A stretch of DNA of 64,000 bases, taken from the NCBI RefSeq assembly GCF_020422885.1, contig NZ_CP084622.1, forward strand, positions 854,001-918,000. The letters are read 5' to 3'. Position numbers and translations under genes: made by a program. The notes under the pieces were generated by a model. That model did not search any database and was not told the origin of the DNA. It saw nothing but the letters and a program-made list of their open reading frames with translations. Below, in pieces: positions 17,215-25,642 of this stretch. The first letter of the stretch is position 1. The number at the start of each line of letters is the position of its first letter. The stretch comes from Mesobacillus sp. S13 (GTDB lineage Bacteria; Bacillota; Bacilli; Bacillales; Cytobacillaceae).

Positions 17215-17470
17215 GGAAAAACACGCTGGATTTTCCAATTCGCTATAAAAATTGAAAACTCGCTATATAAAAGAGAAAGTCGCTATAAAAAGTAGAAACT
17301 CGCTATAAAAGAAAAAATGTCGCTATAAAAATGAAAAACTCGCTATATAAAAAGAAATCCCCATATTAAAACAATTGAAAATTCATTATAAAACTGAAAA
17401 TCCCGCTATATAACGATAAGAATTACACATTTAAAATGAAAAACTCACTATAAAGAGGAATTTTGCTACC
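17215..17470 (+). repeat. Phased 20-bp array, CGCTATAAAA type, six exact units plus decayed ones
   Basis: CGCTATAAAA or CGCTATATAA starts at 17241, 17261, 17281, 17301, 17321 and 17341, exactly 20 bp apart. Decayed units continue at about 17361, 17384, 17404 and 17445. A leader inverted repeat GGAAAA (17215-17220) / TTTTCC (17231-17236) stands just before the first unit, as at 1.3 kb. The array follows the ABC-F terminator in the same orientation and occupies the 450-bp gap. Confidence 0.9.
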
Positions 17471-17617
17471 AACATAAATAAGAAAATCCCGCTTTAAAAT
17501 TCCACTCCCCAAATGATGAAGGAGCCTCAACAAACAGCTCAAAATTTACCTCTACATATTGTCCGGACTTGTCTCATATGTATATAGGAGTAAATGAGTC
17601 GGATTGGGAGAGAAGCT

Positions 17618-18949
17618 ATGAATACTTTTTTAAAAGGGATGTCGATCCTCGTGGTTGCTACTTTTCTTGGAGAGGTGGTAGAGTTCCTCGTCAATATGAT
17701 CCTGGCAAGGGAGCTCGGGGAAAGCGGGATGGGGCATTACATGACGATATTGCCGACGATTTTCTTGATCATGATGCTTGCGAGCTTTGAGCTGCCGGTA
17801 TCGATTTCCAAGATGATCGCGGAGAAGGATGAGTCGTACCACCGGAGCATGATCAGCCATGCCATCAGGCTGGCAGTGGTATTCACTACGGTTTTGCTGA
17901 TTGCCGCGGCGATTGTGCTTCCGATCATTCCAGTGTTCAATGATTACCATCCTTTGCTCAAATGGGTCGTGCTGTCGCTTATACCCGTGATGACGATTAC
18001 CGCGATCGCCAGGGGATTTTTCATGGGAAAACAGGATATGGGGAAAATCGCGATATCCCATTTTGTGAGAAGAGCTGTCCAGCTCATCCTGCTTTCAGCT
18101 CTTTTTCAGTTCTTTGAGTTTGGCAGTGAAACGGCTCTCCTTGTTGCTTTTTGCACACTGGCCGGAAGTGAACTCGTCGTCTTTCTATATCTATTACACT
18201 ACTTCATTATGTCCTATCAAAGCATCAAACGTGTGCCAGGTAAGCATGTTAGCGGGCGGGAGGTAAGGAAGAGTCTTGTTGAGGTCTCTGTGCCGACGAC
18301 AGGACTGAGGATTTTTCATTCACTGACGCATGCCGTTCAGCCATTTCTGATAAAATTTGCGATTGTCAGTGCAGGGTTATCTTCTGAAATGGCGACAGAA
18401 CAATTCGGGATGATGGCGGGAATTGCCATGACGATTGGATTCTTCCCGGCATTCATTGCTCATTCATTCCTGATCATCTTGATTCCAACTGTGTCAAAGG
18501 CCTATGCAGAAAAAGAATTCTTCAAGCTGCAAAAATTGCTGCAGCAGGTGATGCTTTTGACATTGCTTTATGGATTGCCGGCGGTCACGGCCTTTTATTT
18601 TCTGGCCGAGCCATTGACAATGACCTTTTTCCATTCGAAACAAGCGGCCGTTTTTTTGCAGCTGCTTGCGCCATACTTTCTGTTTCATTATTTCACCATC
18701 CCAATGCAGGCTTATTTAATCGGCCTCGGTTTGGTGAAGGATGCCTTTATCCATTCTGTCTATGCAACGATTGTTACCTTTGCGCTGATCTATCTGGTTG
18801 GCTCAAGGCCGGATTGGGGGATGGAAGGAGTCATTGTCGGCATGAATACAGGCAGTATGGTGATCCTGATGCTGCATTACCTGACGATTTGCAAGAAAAT
18901 CGGCATCACCTGGTTTGCTAAGAGCCCAATCAAAGATTCCAGATATTAA
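17618..18949 (+). CDS. Lipid-linked glycan flippase, YkvU/SpoVB type (MOP superfamily)
   Basis: 443 residues, very hydrophobic, about 12-14 membrane segments, opening with FLKGMSILVVATFLGEVVEFLVN, as in Wzx/SpoVB/MurJ-like exporters of polyprenyl-linked sugars. The length is nearer to YkvU (about 445) than to SpoVB (about 518), which suggests a sporulation-linked paralogue. ATG 17618 has GGGAG seven bases upstream; an in-frame ATG at 17594 has AGGAG only three bases away and is the alternative. Next gene is 60 bases downstream on the same strand. Confidence 0.8.
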   Translation: MNTFLKGMSILVVATFLGEVVEFLVNMILARELGESGMGHYMTILPTIFLIMMLASFELPVSISKMIAEKDESYHRSMISHAIRLAVVFTTVLLIAAAIVLPIIPVFNDYHPLLKWVVLSLIPVMTITAIARGFFMGKQDMGKIAISHFVRRAVQLILLSALFQFFEFGSETALLVAFCTLAGSELVVFLYLLHYFIMSYQSIKRVPGKHVSGREVRKSLVEVSVPTTGLRIFHSLTHAVQPFLIKFAIVSAGLSSEMATEQFGMMAGIAMTIGFFPAFIAHSFLIILIPTVSKAYAEKEFFKLQKLLQQVMLLTLLYGLPAVTAFYFLAEPLTMTFFHSKQAAVFLQLLAPYFLFHYFTIPMQAYLIGLGLVKDAFIHSVYATIVTFALIYLVGSRPDWGMEGVIVGMNTGSMVILMLHYLTICKKIGITWFAKSPIKDSRY

Positions 18950-19009
18950 AAGGATTACAAGGACTTTTGCAGAATTAATAAAACAGATTAATTTTTCAGG
19001 AGTGATGGT

Positions 19010-19447
19010 GTGGAAAAAGTTTTGAGAGGGCACCATCTCCTCTGCGTGCATGGTTTCAGGGGGATGGGCTACAGTCCAGAGTTTGTGAAGAAGATGGAAA
19101 GCATCGTAAATCATATACGTGACCCGGAGCAGGATTTTTACATAAAGGTAGTTGCTGCGTTCGATGATGCATGCATGTCCTGTCCTCATCGGGGCCTTGA
19201 GATTTGTGAGGCAAGCGAAGGATCCAATGAGCATGTTCTATCGATGGATGGGAAAGTCATCCGCCATTTGGGCCTCGTGCCTGGAGAGCGTTATTTGAAG
19301 TCTGAGTTGGTAAATTGGACCGCAGCAAAGGTTGAACCCAATGACTTGGATGAGCTTTGCAAGAACTGTTCATGGCTGCAATATGGAGTATGCAAGGAAG
19401 GGATTGCGGAGCTTCGCGAAAATAAGAAATGCCTGACCCGTGGTTGA
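19010..19447 (+). CDS. DUF1284 Cys-rich protein
   Basis: 145 residues starting GTG with AGGAGTG upstream. It opens RGHHLLCVHGFRGMGYS, the signature of DUF1284, and has eight Cys in clusters (ACMSCPHRGLEIC; LCKNCSWLQYGVC), suggesting a bound iron-sulfur cluster or zinc. Function unknown. Its last codons form the left arm of a terminator shared with the convergent TrkA-C gene. Confidence 0.8.
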   Translation: MEKVLRGHHLLCVHGFRGMGYSPEFVKKMESIVNHIRDPEQDFYIKVVAAFDDACMSCPHRGLEICEASEGSNEHVLSMDGKVIRHLGLVPGERYLKSELVNWTAAKVEPNDLDELCKNCSWLQYGVCKEGIAELRENKKCLTRG

Positions 19448-19475
19448 TACCAACAACCATAAGGTCAGGCCTTTT
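19431..19475. terminator. Bidirectional terminator overlapping both convergent genes
   Basis: GCCTGACC (19431-19438) with GGTCAGGC (19463-19470) and an inner TGGTTG/CAACCA stem; TTTTT follows on plus. Both stop codons (19445-19447 plus, 19465-19467 minus) lie inside the hairpin. Confidence 0.85.
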
Positions 19476-20124
19476 TGAATTTTTCCTCAATTTGAGGGTT
19501 ATTTCCGTAGACAATCAGTTTGTCACCAGGCTCAATTTTTGTCTCATAAGCTTTGTTGCGGATATTGATTTCCCCTCTTTTTATGAATAAAAGAATGATA
19601 TCATCCTCTTTTTCCACAATTTCCTCGAATGTCTTATCTGCAAAAAAAGAGTCTTTACTTATCACAATCTCTCTAACCTCATCTTCTTCATCCATGAGAA
19701 GTACATCACTGATTGGCAGGTCTGCCAGCTCATAATTTTCCTTTAACTCACTTTTCATCTTCCCGCCCATCAGATGCTGGACCGCAGGCGCCCTTAAAGT
19801 TAGCAACAAGACCAATAGCCCTACGGCAATATAGGCGATTTCCATTGTATAAAAATTATCTGTCAATAGATTGCTGATGGCAGAAATGATTACCGCAAGC
19901 GAGAATGCTCCAAACAGGATCAAAAAGGCACCCAGCCTTCTCCTGACAGGGTGGTCAATGATCAATTCGGATTCTCCAGTGGTAAAACCTGTGCCGGTGA
20001 GCATGGAAATGACCTGGAACCGGGCGATTTTACGTTCCAGGCCAGTCGCAACAAATATCGATGTGTTAATTTCGATGACCGTAAACACGATGAACAGGTA
20101 GATGAATATAAAGAGAATACCCAT
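19465..20124 (-). CDS. Membrane protein with TrkA-C (RCK C-terminal) domain
   Basis: 219 residues. Residues 1-110 have about four hydrophobic segments; residues 140-219 form a TrkA-C ligand-binding domain (VREIVISKDSFFADKTFEEIVE ... KIEPGDKLIVYGNNPQIEEKF), a module that gates or regulates ion transporters by binding nucleotides such as c-di-AMP. Start taken at ATG 20124 (MGILFIFIYLF), ten bases after GGAGG; two earlier in-frame starts overlap that site. No transporter gene is adjacent except the CorA-like gene 440 bp away. Confidence 0.8.
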   Translation of the reverse strand: MGILFIFIYLFIVFTVIEINTSIFVATGLERKIARFQVISMLTGTGFTTGESELIIDHPVRRRLGAFLILFGAFSLAVIISAISNLLTDNFYTMEIAYIAVGLLVLLLTLRAPAVQHLMGGKMKSELKENYELADLPISDVLLMDEEDEVREIVISKDSFFADKTFEEIVEKEDDIILLFIKRGEINIRNKAYETKIEPGDKLIVYGNNPQIEEKFKKA

Positions 20125-20179
20125 GATCTCCATTCCTCCTCTCACTATCTAGTATTGATTGTGAAGACATGAATTAAAC

Positions 20180-20209
20180 AAAAAATAGACCGGGGAAGCC
20201 ATTCCCCGG
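20180..20209 (-). terminator. Terminator of the 88-residue gene
   Basis: CCGGGGAA (20190-20197) with TTCCCCGG (20202-20209); on the minus strand it is followed by TCTATTTTTT. Confidence 0.9.
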
Positions 20210-20215
20210 ACATGG

Positions 20216-20482
20216 TTATCGTTGTTCTTGAAGATTCTCGTTGTAGTAGTTGACTCCGTACATTGCGCCTTCGCTGACCATTTTGTTGTCTTCAACGTCC
20301 AATGGGTCAGGATTTCCGGCTTTTTGTACTGGAATCACATCGGTTTTCGATGGCATGACCTTTTCTTTTACCTGTGTTGCCATCTCGGTAAGTTTCGCTT
20401 TATTTTCTGGTTTCATGGCCATCCATAATGCAGCGGCTCCTACTCCCAACATGACTGCGTTTTTAGTTTTGGTTTGCATCAT
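20216..20482 (-). CDS. Hypothetical protein with N-terminal hydrophobic segment
   Basis: 88 residues: a hydrophobic stretch (AVMLGVGAAALWMAM) near the N-terminus, then a charged region and a tail ending NYYNENLQEQR. AGGAGG precedes two adjacent ATG codons. It is divergent from the CorA-like gene. No family recognised. Confidence 0.6.
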   Translation of the reverse strand: MMQTKTKNAVMLGVGAAALWMAMKPENKAKLTEMATQVKEKVMPSKTDVIPVQKAGNPDPLDVEDNKMVSEGAMYGVNYYNENLQEQR

Positions 20483-20564
20483 TAAAACCTCCTAAGTGTT
20501 TTCACCTTTGTTATTGCTTCTACTTTTATTTACCCGCTCTATAAAAATCAAAAACATTTTTAAT

Positions 20565-21593
20565 ATGGAAAGCCTGGCAAGTATTAGTGTGACGGTTTCA
20601 AACAAGTATATAGAGGGAAGAGTAATATTTGATTATCCTATGAAAGGTCTGAGGCCATTGCGGCATACATTTAATGATAAAAAATGGACTTGGTTTGAAT
20701 CTGGGAAAGAAGACCAGCAGGAGATTAAAGAGTTCGTCTCAAGAAAACCTTCCTGTGAAAAATGGTACGAAAATATAGAAGACAATAAATCGAACCTTCT
20801 TGAGTTAAACACACAGGAAAGGGGAGAAGAGTATATCTGGGGCTCACTGATATATCAACAGGATATCGAGGAGAAGGGCGAGAAGAACATCTTCCATTTT
20901 TATATTAGCAAAGACTTTTTCATCACTGTGGATTTTGATTTTACCATCCTCAACACGAACTCAATAGGTGTGCATAAACAAATGGACCAGGCAGAAAATG
21001 CTATTGAGGGCTTCTTTATTCTGCTGGGTGAAATTTTATCAAGCTATTTGCAGAAAATAGATGGATATGAAGAGCGGCTTCATGATCTATTATGGGAAAT
21101 GAAGGAACATAATAATCTCGAAATCCTCGAGAGAATCTATGAAAGTCGTCATGAACTTCTTATTTGGAAAAACCTAGTCATCCCAATTGTGGAATTGAAA
21201 TTCATAGCTGAGGAAGCTTATGGGAAATCCATTCATGAAAAAGCAGAATTCAGCCGGGTGGTAACCCGCGTCGATCGAATCCGCACACTGCTTAGTGAAT
21301 ACCAGCAGGCAATCGATACGATGATCAATCTTGAAGAAGTCGTCTCTACCCACCGCGGAAACGAAATCATGAAGACGCTGACGGTCATGACCATCCTGTT
21401 TACGCCTGTTACCGCCTGGGGCGCGGTGTGGGGCATGAATTTCAAAGTCATGCCAGAATTGGAATGGAAATTTGGCTATGTATTCGCAGGTGTGCTGATA
21501 ATCGCTTCAACAGCAGGATTGTATTATTATTTGAAGGTCAAGGGCTGGATGGGAGACATCTTGCGAGTGAAAAAGAAAGATAGGTTCTTCTAG
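20565..21593 (+). CDS. CorA-like divalent cation channel
   Basis: Long charged cytoplasmic domain followed by two C-terminal membrane helices, the first ending in the CorA selectivity motif GMN (AVWGMNFKVMPELEWKFGY). CorA pentamers carry Mg2+, Co2+ or Zn2+ across the membrane. Start is uncertain: ATG 20565 (MESLASISVTVSN) fits the domain but no ribosome site precedes it, and the frame is open back to GTG 20496. Counted from 20565 it has 342 residues, near the family's usual length. A strong two-way terminator follows. Confidence 0.8.
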   Translation: MESLASISVTVSNKYIEGRVIFDYPMKGLRPLRHTFNDKKWTWFESGKEDQQEIKEFVSRKPSCEKWYENIEDNKSNLLELNTQERGEEYIWGSLIYQQDIEEKGEKNIFHFYISKDFFITVDFDFTILNTNSIGVHKQMDQAENAIEGFFILLGEILSSYLQKIDGYEERLHDLLWEMKEHNNLEILERIYESRHELLIWKNLVIPIVELKFIAEEAYGKSIHEKAEFSRVVTRVDRIRTLLSEYQQAIDTMINLEEVVSTHRGNEIMKTLTVMTILFTPVTAWGAVWGMNFKVMPELEWKFGYVFAGVLIIASTAGLYYYLKVKGWMGDILRVKKKDRFF

Positions 21594-21610
21594 GTGAAGT
21601 GCCCAAAATA

Positions 21611-21645
21611 AAACTGCACCCTCCTGATAGGTGCAGTTTTTTTGG
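21611..21645. terminator. Bidirectional terminator between the CorA-like and DUF3243 genes
   Basis: AAACTGCACC (21611-21620) with GGTGCAGTTT (21630-21639) and T runs on both strands. Confidence 0.9.
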
Positions 21646-21667
21646 ATTTTTTTCTGAAAAAGGAGAG

Positions 21668-22000
21668 TTATTCAGCCAATTTCACCAGCATATGTGCCAG
21701 TCCGTGCTGTTGTTCTTTTGTGCCAACTTTCCAAAGCTCCTGAAGAAGCTGCTCCTCTTTATTGCGTGGCGTTACGTTATCAGCAAGGTAATCGGCAACC
21801 TTTTCCGCTGTTTTTGCAAGCTGCTCTTCACTCAACCCGGCTGTTTTGCCTAACTGAATACGCTTGCTTAAATAAGTTCTGAACTCATTGAAGTCACCAA
21901 GGATTTCATCTGCTTCCTGTGTATCAATTCTTTCAAGCGTTTCATCCACCTTACTAGTATCCACTTCGCCATTTTTATTAATCATATGATCTTTTTCCAT
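21668..22000 (-). CDS. DUF3243 family protein (YmfJ-like)
   Basis: 110 residues, acidic and helical. The part from LGDFNEFRTYLSKRIQLGKT to the end has the DUF3243 pattern of Bacillus YmfJ (about 85 residues); here it has a longer polar N-terminus. AAGGAGG seven bases before the ATG. Function unknown. Confidence 0.75.
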   Translation of the reverse strand: MEKDHMINKNGEVDTSKVDETLERIDTQEADEILGDFNEFRTYLSKRIQLGKTAGLSEEQLAKTAEKVADYLADNVTPRNKEEQLLQELWKVGTKEQQHGLAHMLVKLAE

Positions 22001-22164
22001 GTTAAAACCTCCTTGTAAAAGATATCTTTTAAATACCCTGAAGTCTGAATCTAGTAAACCTTAGGGAGCACATTCAAAGATAGACAAAAATACAATTGCA
22101 AATTCTTCCCTTACTCGTAAATCACGTAAAGTATGAAACTTAGCGTTCCTATTCGTTTGTATCA

Positions 22165-22199
22165 AAAAAGGTGCGGGCCACTAGGCCTGCACCTTTTTT
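22165..22199. terminator. Orphan terminator hairpin
   Basis: GGTGC-G-GGCC (22170-22179) with GGCC-T-GCACC (22184-22193), A run before and T run after, so it works on both strands. No gene on either side uses it clearly; the 160 bases to DUF3243 hold no open frame, so it may be left from a lost gene. Confidence 0.75.
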
Positions 22200-22266
22200 G
22201 AGTCCGACATACGGACGATGGGAGGAGTCTTCCTCTGTTGCTATTCAATTTGCGCTATTGGGTAAA

Positions 22267-22420
22267 TCGATGTTAAATGTATCGATTTAAGACCAGCGTG
22301 CCTTGAGACAGCAACGCGAATCTTCCTCCGCTTGCATAGCCAATGACGTATTCCGAAGTCGCCGTAAAGTCTTTCAACTTAACCAGTCCCTTCCTTACTA
22401 ATATTGGCCTTGCTCTATCC
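22267..22420 (-). pseudogene. Decayed copy of the short tandem-duplicated frame
   Basis: On the minus strand this copy can be read KGLVKLKDFTATSEYVIGYA ... GTLVLNRYI-stop, nearly the same peptide as the copy at 22483. Upstream of GLVKL, however, a one-base loss and a TAG (GQY-stop) break the frame that is intact in the other copy. Each copy ends in an ATCGAT/ATCGAT inverted repeat. No start or ribosome site was found. Confidence 0.5.
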
Positions 22421-22630
22421 TGCGGACTAACTTAGAGGAGTGTCCTGCTCAAGCTATTCAAAAACAATGGTGTCAATCGATGTTAAGTCCATCGATTCAA
22501 GACCAGCGTTCCTTGAGATAGCAACGCAAATCTTCCTCCATTTGCTAAGCCAATGACATTTTCCGAAGTCGCCGTAAAGTCTTTCAACTTAACCAGTCCC
22601 TTCTTTGTTTTGTATTGGCCTTGCACTATA
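22267..22630. repeat. Two diverged direct copies, about 154 bp each, period 210 bp
   Basis: The plus-strand block from TCGATGTTAA to TTGGCCTTGC occurs at 22267-22420 and again at 22477-22630 with roughly 85-90 percent identity by eye. Each opens with a 7-bp inverted repeat AATCGAT/ATCGATT. The gap 22001-22745 holds these copies and one orphan terminator and nothing else. Confidence 0.85.
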
Positions 22631-22671
22631 TATATACCCGGGTGAAATGACAGAAAACTTCTTAAACTCAA
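22483..22671 (-). CDS. Possible small protein, intact copy of the duplication
   Basis: Frame of 62 codons from TTG: FHPGIYIVQGQYKTKKGLVK ... ALLSQGTLVLNRWT. Most of the differences from the decayed copy 210 bp away are conservative or silent at the protein level (for example ENVIGLANGG versus EYVIGYASGG), which suggests that the peptide was once selected. No ribosome site precedes the TTG, and both copies could be remnants of the 3' end of a larger gene. I do not recognise the sequence. Confidence 0.3.
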   Translation of the reverse strand: MSLRSFLSFHPGIYIVQGQYKTKKGLVKLKDFTATSENVIGLANGGRFALLSQGTLVLNRWT

Positions 22672-22709
22672 TAAAAAGTTGGTATTGAATCCAATTATTG
22701 GTATAAGCG

Positions 22710-22737
22710 AAAAGGCAGCCTCCAGGGGCTGCCTTTT
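22710..22737 (-). terminator. Terminator of the yetJ-like gene
   Basis: AAAAGGCAGCC (22710-22720) with GGCTGCCTTTT (22727-22737), 6-nt loop. Confidence 0.85.
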
Positions 22738-22745
22738 AAACTGTA

Positions 22746-23381
22746 TTAATCATTGCTGGATAGAATCCCGAAGAAACGCAGGATATATAGGAAAAGATTG
22801 ATGAAATCCAGATACAGGTTCAGAGCCATCAAAGGAACTTCTTCTGGACTAACGCCATAATGCTTCATCCTGTTAAAATCAAACAATACATACCCGCTGA
22901 AAACGAGTATTCCAATAAAGGAATATGCCATCATTCCTGTCGAGCTAAGCGGCCAGAACCAGTTGAAAATACTGACAGCAATCAGGGCCAGCAAGGCTGC
23001 CATCAGCATGCCGCCAAGGAAGCTTAGGTCACGCTTCGTTTTTGTCGCATAAATCGCGAGTCCAGTGAAAACAACAGTAGTTGCTCCCAGCGCGTTGATC
23101 ACGACATTAGCACCGGATACCGCAATGTAATGGGCAATCACCGGATACATCGTCATTCCAGAAATGAACGTAAAAGCATAAAGGAATGCATAGGAGATCG
23201 CTTTTTTCTTACGTAAAAAGAACACTCCTATCAGCATCCCAATTTCAATGATGACGAGCGGAAGGAACAGCGCTGGCGGAACAAACACTCCGGCCATTGT
23301 GCCAATGAAGGCAATTGCCAGGGAAAAAGCGAAAGTTCTCATTACCGATGGCATCATTGAGTGATCTGAGTAAGCGTACAT
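22746..23381 (-). CDS. yetJ: Bax inhibitor-1 family Ca2+ leak channel, YetJ-like
   Basis: 211 residues with seven membrane segments and the family C-terminus (FDFNRMKHYGV ... LYLDFINLFLYILRFFG). The two Asp of the DFN and LDFINLF segments match the pH-sensing diaspartyl pair of Bacillus YetJ, a pH-dependent calcium leak. GAGGTGA precedes the ATG by eight bases. It lies next to mscL on the same strand, both membrane permeability genes, but 80 bp apart. Confidence 0.88.
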   Translation of the reverse strand: MYAYSDHSMMPSVMRTFAFSLAIAFIGTMAGVFVPPALFLPLVIIEIGMLIGVFFLRKKKAISYAFLYAFTFISGMTMYPVIAHYIAVSGANVVINALGATTVVFTGLAIYATKTKRDLSFLGGMLMAALLALIAVSIFNWFWPLSSTGMMAYSFIGILVFSGYVLFDFNRMKHYGVSPEEVPLMALNLYLDFINLFLYILRFFGILSSND

Positions 23382-23462
23382 CTAATATGTCACCTCATCA
23401 AGTTATTTGATTATGTATACGGGTGACAGGCACTACTGGTTTCATCCTCTGCGAAAAAATTT

Positions 23463-23831
23463 TTAAATATGTTTTTTTTCTTTTAAAAGATCGCGAATCT
23501 CTTTCAAAAGCTCTTCTTTTACATCAGGTGTTGGAGCTGCAGGCTTTGCCTCTTCCTTTTTCCTGTAGCGGTTGATAATCTTCACAAACACGAAAATAGC
23601 AAAAGCGGTAATGAAAAAGTTAACGACAGCCTGGAGAAACGATCCATATGCAATCACTTTATATTTAAGATCCGAAAGGTCAGCACCAAATGTAGCAAGT
23701 CCTACGATGGGCATAATAATATCAGCCACGAGTGATGATACGATTTTCCCGAACGCGGCCCCGATGATGACCCCGACAGCGAGGTCCAGCACATTTCCTT
23801 TAAAGGCGAATTTTTTGAACTCATTCCACAT
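23463..23831 (-). CDS. mscL: Large-conductance mechanosensitive channel MscL
   Basis: 122 residues: amphipathic N-terminus ([20 protein letters not shown]), pore helix TM1 with [18 protein letters not shown]2 ([19 protein letters not shown]) and a charged C-terminal helix bundle. Opens under membrane tension to release solutes at osmotic downshock. Ribosome site AGGGGGT lies before the ATG. Complete and of the usual length. Confidence 0.97.
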   Translation of the reverse strand: MWNEFKKFAFKGNVLDLAVGVIIGAAFGKIVSSLVADIIMPIVGLATFGADLSDLKYKVIAYGSFLQAVVNFFITAFAIFVFVKIINRYRKKEEAKPAAPTPDVKEELLKEIRDLLKEKKHI

Positions 23832-23893
23832 TTATATGTACCCCCTAAAATGATATCTCTTATATTCTGCGAGATTGTCAGGGAAAAAGCAAT

Positions 23894-23924
23894 AGGGCCT
23901 GCCCATCTAGGTGAGGCGAGGCCC
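23894..23924 (-). terminator. Hairpin after the LuxR-type gene
   Basis: GGGCCT-GCC (23895-23903) pairs with GGC-G-AGGCCC (23915-23924); the U tract on the minus strand is weak (TATTGCTTTTT). Confidence 0.6.
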
Positions 23925-23936
23925 AAAGGTTCTTAC

Positions 23937-25436
23937 TCATTGAATTAATCTCATTTTTAATGCTTTCACAGCTGCATCGGTTCGATTTTTAGCATCAAGT
24001 TTCTGAATGATGGCGGAAATATAGTCCCGTACTGTGTAAGAACTGAGGTAAAGGGCATCGGCTGCTTCATTGATGGAAGCACCTTCGGCAATCAGTTTCA
24101 GCACCTCGCGCTCCCGAATGGTAAGGACGGCACGCTGGACCCCGAAAAGCTGAACGGCATCTTCATAATATTGATTTAATAATTCACCGCCATACTGCCC
24201 GAACTTGATAAGAGCAGTGAGCGTTTGATTGTTGACGGTAAATGATGTGTTTTCTCCACGGTCAAGCAAGGCGAGACCAATGAGTTTATTTTCAGCCGGA
24301 ACATAGATTGGCAGGACGACTAATGATTTCAAGCTGTAATCGCGGACGTATTTTCCAGGCAAAATTTCAGCTGCATCTTCAATGAATATTGGTTTGGAAT
24401 GACTGAAATGCTTTAAGTATTTTGTGAGCAGCGGAAACTCGGCAATGCTCTCTTTTATATGCTGCACCGATCCTGTATGGACATTATGTGCATGGACGCC
24501 GACACCGCTATGCTCACCAGGGGAATAGATGAAAAGGGCACAGCGTGAAAATGGCAGGTAATCAACCAAGCCCTGGGTAATCATTTTAACAGCTTCGGAA
24601 GCACTTTGAGATTGAATCAGCACTTGTTGAAAAAGTAGGGTGGCATCCTTCCATTCAAGCTCGCTTTCCAGGTGGTTCAGCTTCATTTGCTTCAGATACA
24701 TTTTTCGCAGCGTCTCTTTTTGCTCGTCTGTGACGGCCTCCGCTTTATCCTTGATACAAATTAACAACGTTTCAGTCAGACAAGGAATGGTGATGATTTG
24801 TGGTTGAGCTTCGCCTGGTGACAATAATCTCGAAAGGCCAATTGCCAGGTCTGCTGGATGTTGAGCTTGTAGTCCCTCGCACATGGTGACCAGTTGTTCG
24901 TTAACGGTAACACCATCAGCACAGACGACTTTGTTTACTTTGTATTGCGTTTGATCATTGCGGATTACAGCAAGCCAATTGCTTGGTACAGCACGAAGTT
25001 TCAACATCGTCTTCAGCCATTTGTCATCCTGGTATTCCAGCTGCTGCGTCCGCAGGACCTTATCAAGGATTCTTGTAAAAAAGACCTGTACCGCCTGGTG
25101 CTCAAGGAATCCGGCATTCTTTCTCTTTAAGATTTTATGAAATAAATTTTCTACTGCACTGACCAGAAAGATGGCGTCAAAATCATTGACGAATTCGGGG
25201 TGGCGTGTCTGCCACTTATGGACTAATAGCTGAATGAAATCATTTGTAGATTCGAAGGTGTTCCGTGAAAGGTGGTTGAAGCCATAGACAATCATACTCT
25301 CAAAGTCAGATATAAGATCACTTTGCCAGGCTTTCATGTCTTTTTTTAAATGGCCCCATTCTTTTAGAAACGGTTTCTCGCAATCTTTTAAAAGAACTAA
25401 ACCTCTATAGGCCAAATCCTCAATCTTATGTTCCAT
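23937..25436 (-). CDS. GAF-domain LuxR-type transcription regulator
   Basis: 499 residues. Residues 1-240 are a helical region without recognised domain; about 255-410 is GAF-like (SRCALFIYSPGEHSGVGV ... SLVVLPIYVPAENKLIGLAL); 435-499 is a LuxR HTH ([20 protein letters not shown]...). It is divergent from the DUF6230/DUF6114 cluster, with 206 bp between the two starts carrying repeated TTAAC elements, so it is the likely regulator of that cluster. The GAF ligand is unknown. No receiver domain, so it is not a two-component regulator. Confidence 0.82.
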   Translation of the reverse strand: MEHKIEDLAYRGLVLLKDCEKPFLKEWGHLKKDMKAWQSDLISDFESMIVYGFNHLSRNTFESTNDFIQLLVHKWQTRHPEFVNDFDAIFLVSAVENLFHKILKRKNAGFLEHQAVQVFFTRILDKVLRTQQLEYQDDKWLKTMLKLRAVPSNWLAVIRNDQTQYKVNKVVCADGVTVNEQLVTMCEGLQAQHPADLAIGLSRLLSPGEAQPQIITIPCLTETLLICIKDKAEAVTDEQKETLRKMYLKQMKLNHLESELEWKDATLLFQQVLIQSQSASEAVKMITQGLVDYLPFSRCALFIYSPGEHSGVGVHAHNVHTGSVQHIKESIAEFPLLTKYLKHFSHSKPIFIEDAAEILPGKYVRDYSLKSLVVLPIYVPAENKLIGLALLDRGENTSFTVNNQTLTALIKFGQYGGELLNQYYEDAVQLFGVQRAVLTIREREVLKLIAEGASINEAADALYLSSYTVRDYISAIIQKLDAKNRTDAAVKALKMRLIQ

Positions 25437-25521
25437 TAGGCAACCTCACTCTCAAATTCTGGTAAAATATAATTCGTTTAAAAATTCAGATTTATGTACG
25501 TCTATTCTTTTTACCCGACAT

Positions 25522-25546
25522 TTAACGGGGTTAACACGCTGTTAAC
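25522..25546. promoter_or_regulatory. TTAAC repeat cluster, candidate operator
   Basis: TTAAC occurs at 25522, 25531 and 25542; the last two lie in GTTAAC (25530-25535) and GTTAAC (25541-25546), each self-complementary and 11 bp apart, about one helical turn. It lies in the divergent promoter region between the LuxR-type gene and the DUF6230 gene. Confidence 0.45.
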
Positions 25547-25642
25547 GATATTTTTCGGAGTTGTATGCTTGATTTTTCGGGGATATGTTATAAGTAGGAA
25601 TTAATTTAGAATTTTAAAAATATTTAATCGGAGGTGGCTTCA

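Noticed and set aside
17215..17470. CRISPR array
   Set aside because: Only about ten bases per unit are conserved, the spacers are about ten bases of AT-rich filler, and no cas genes are present. The same holds for the other six arrays.
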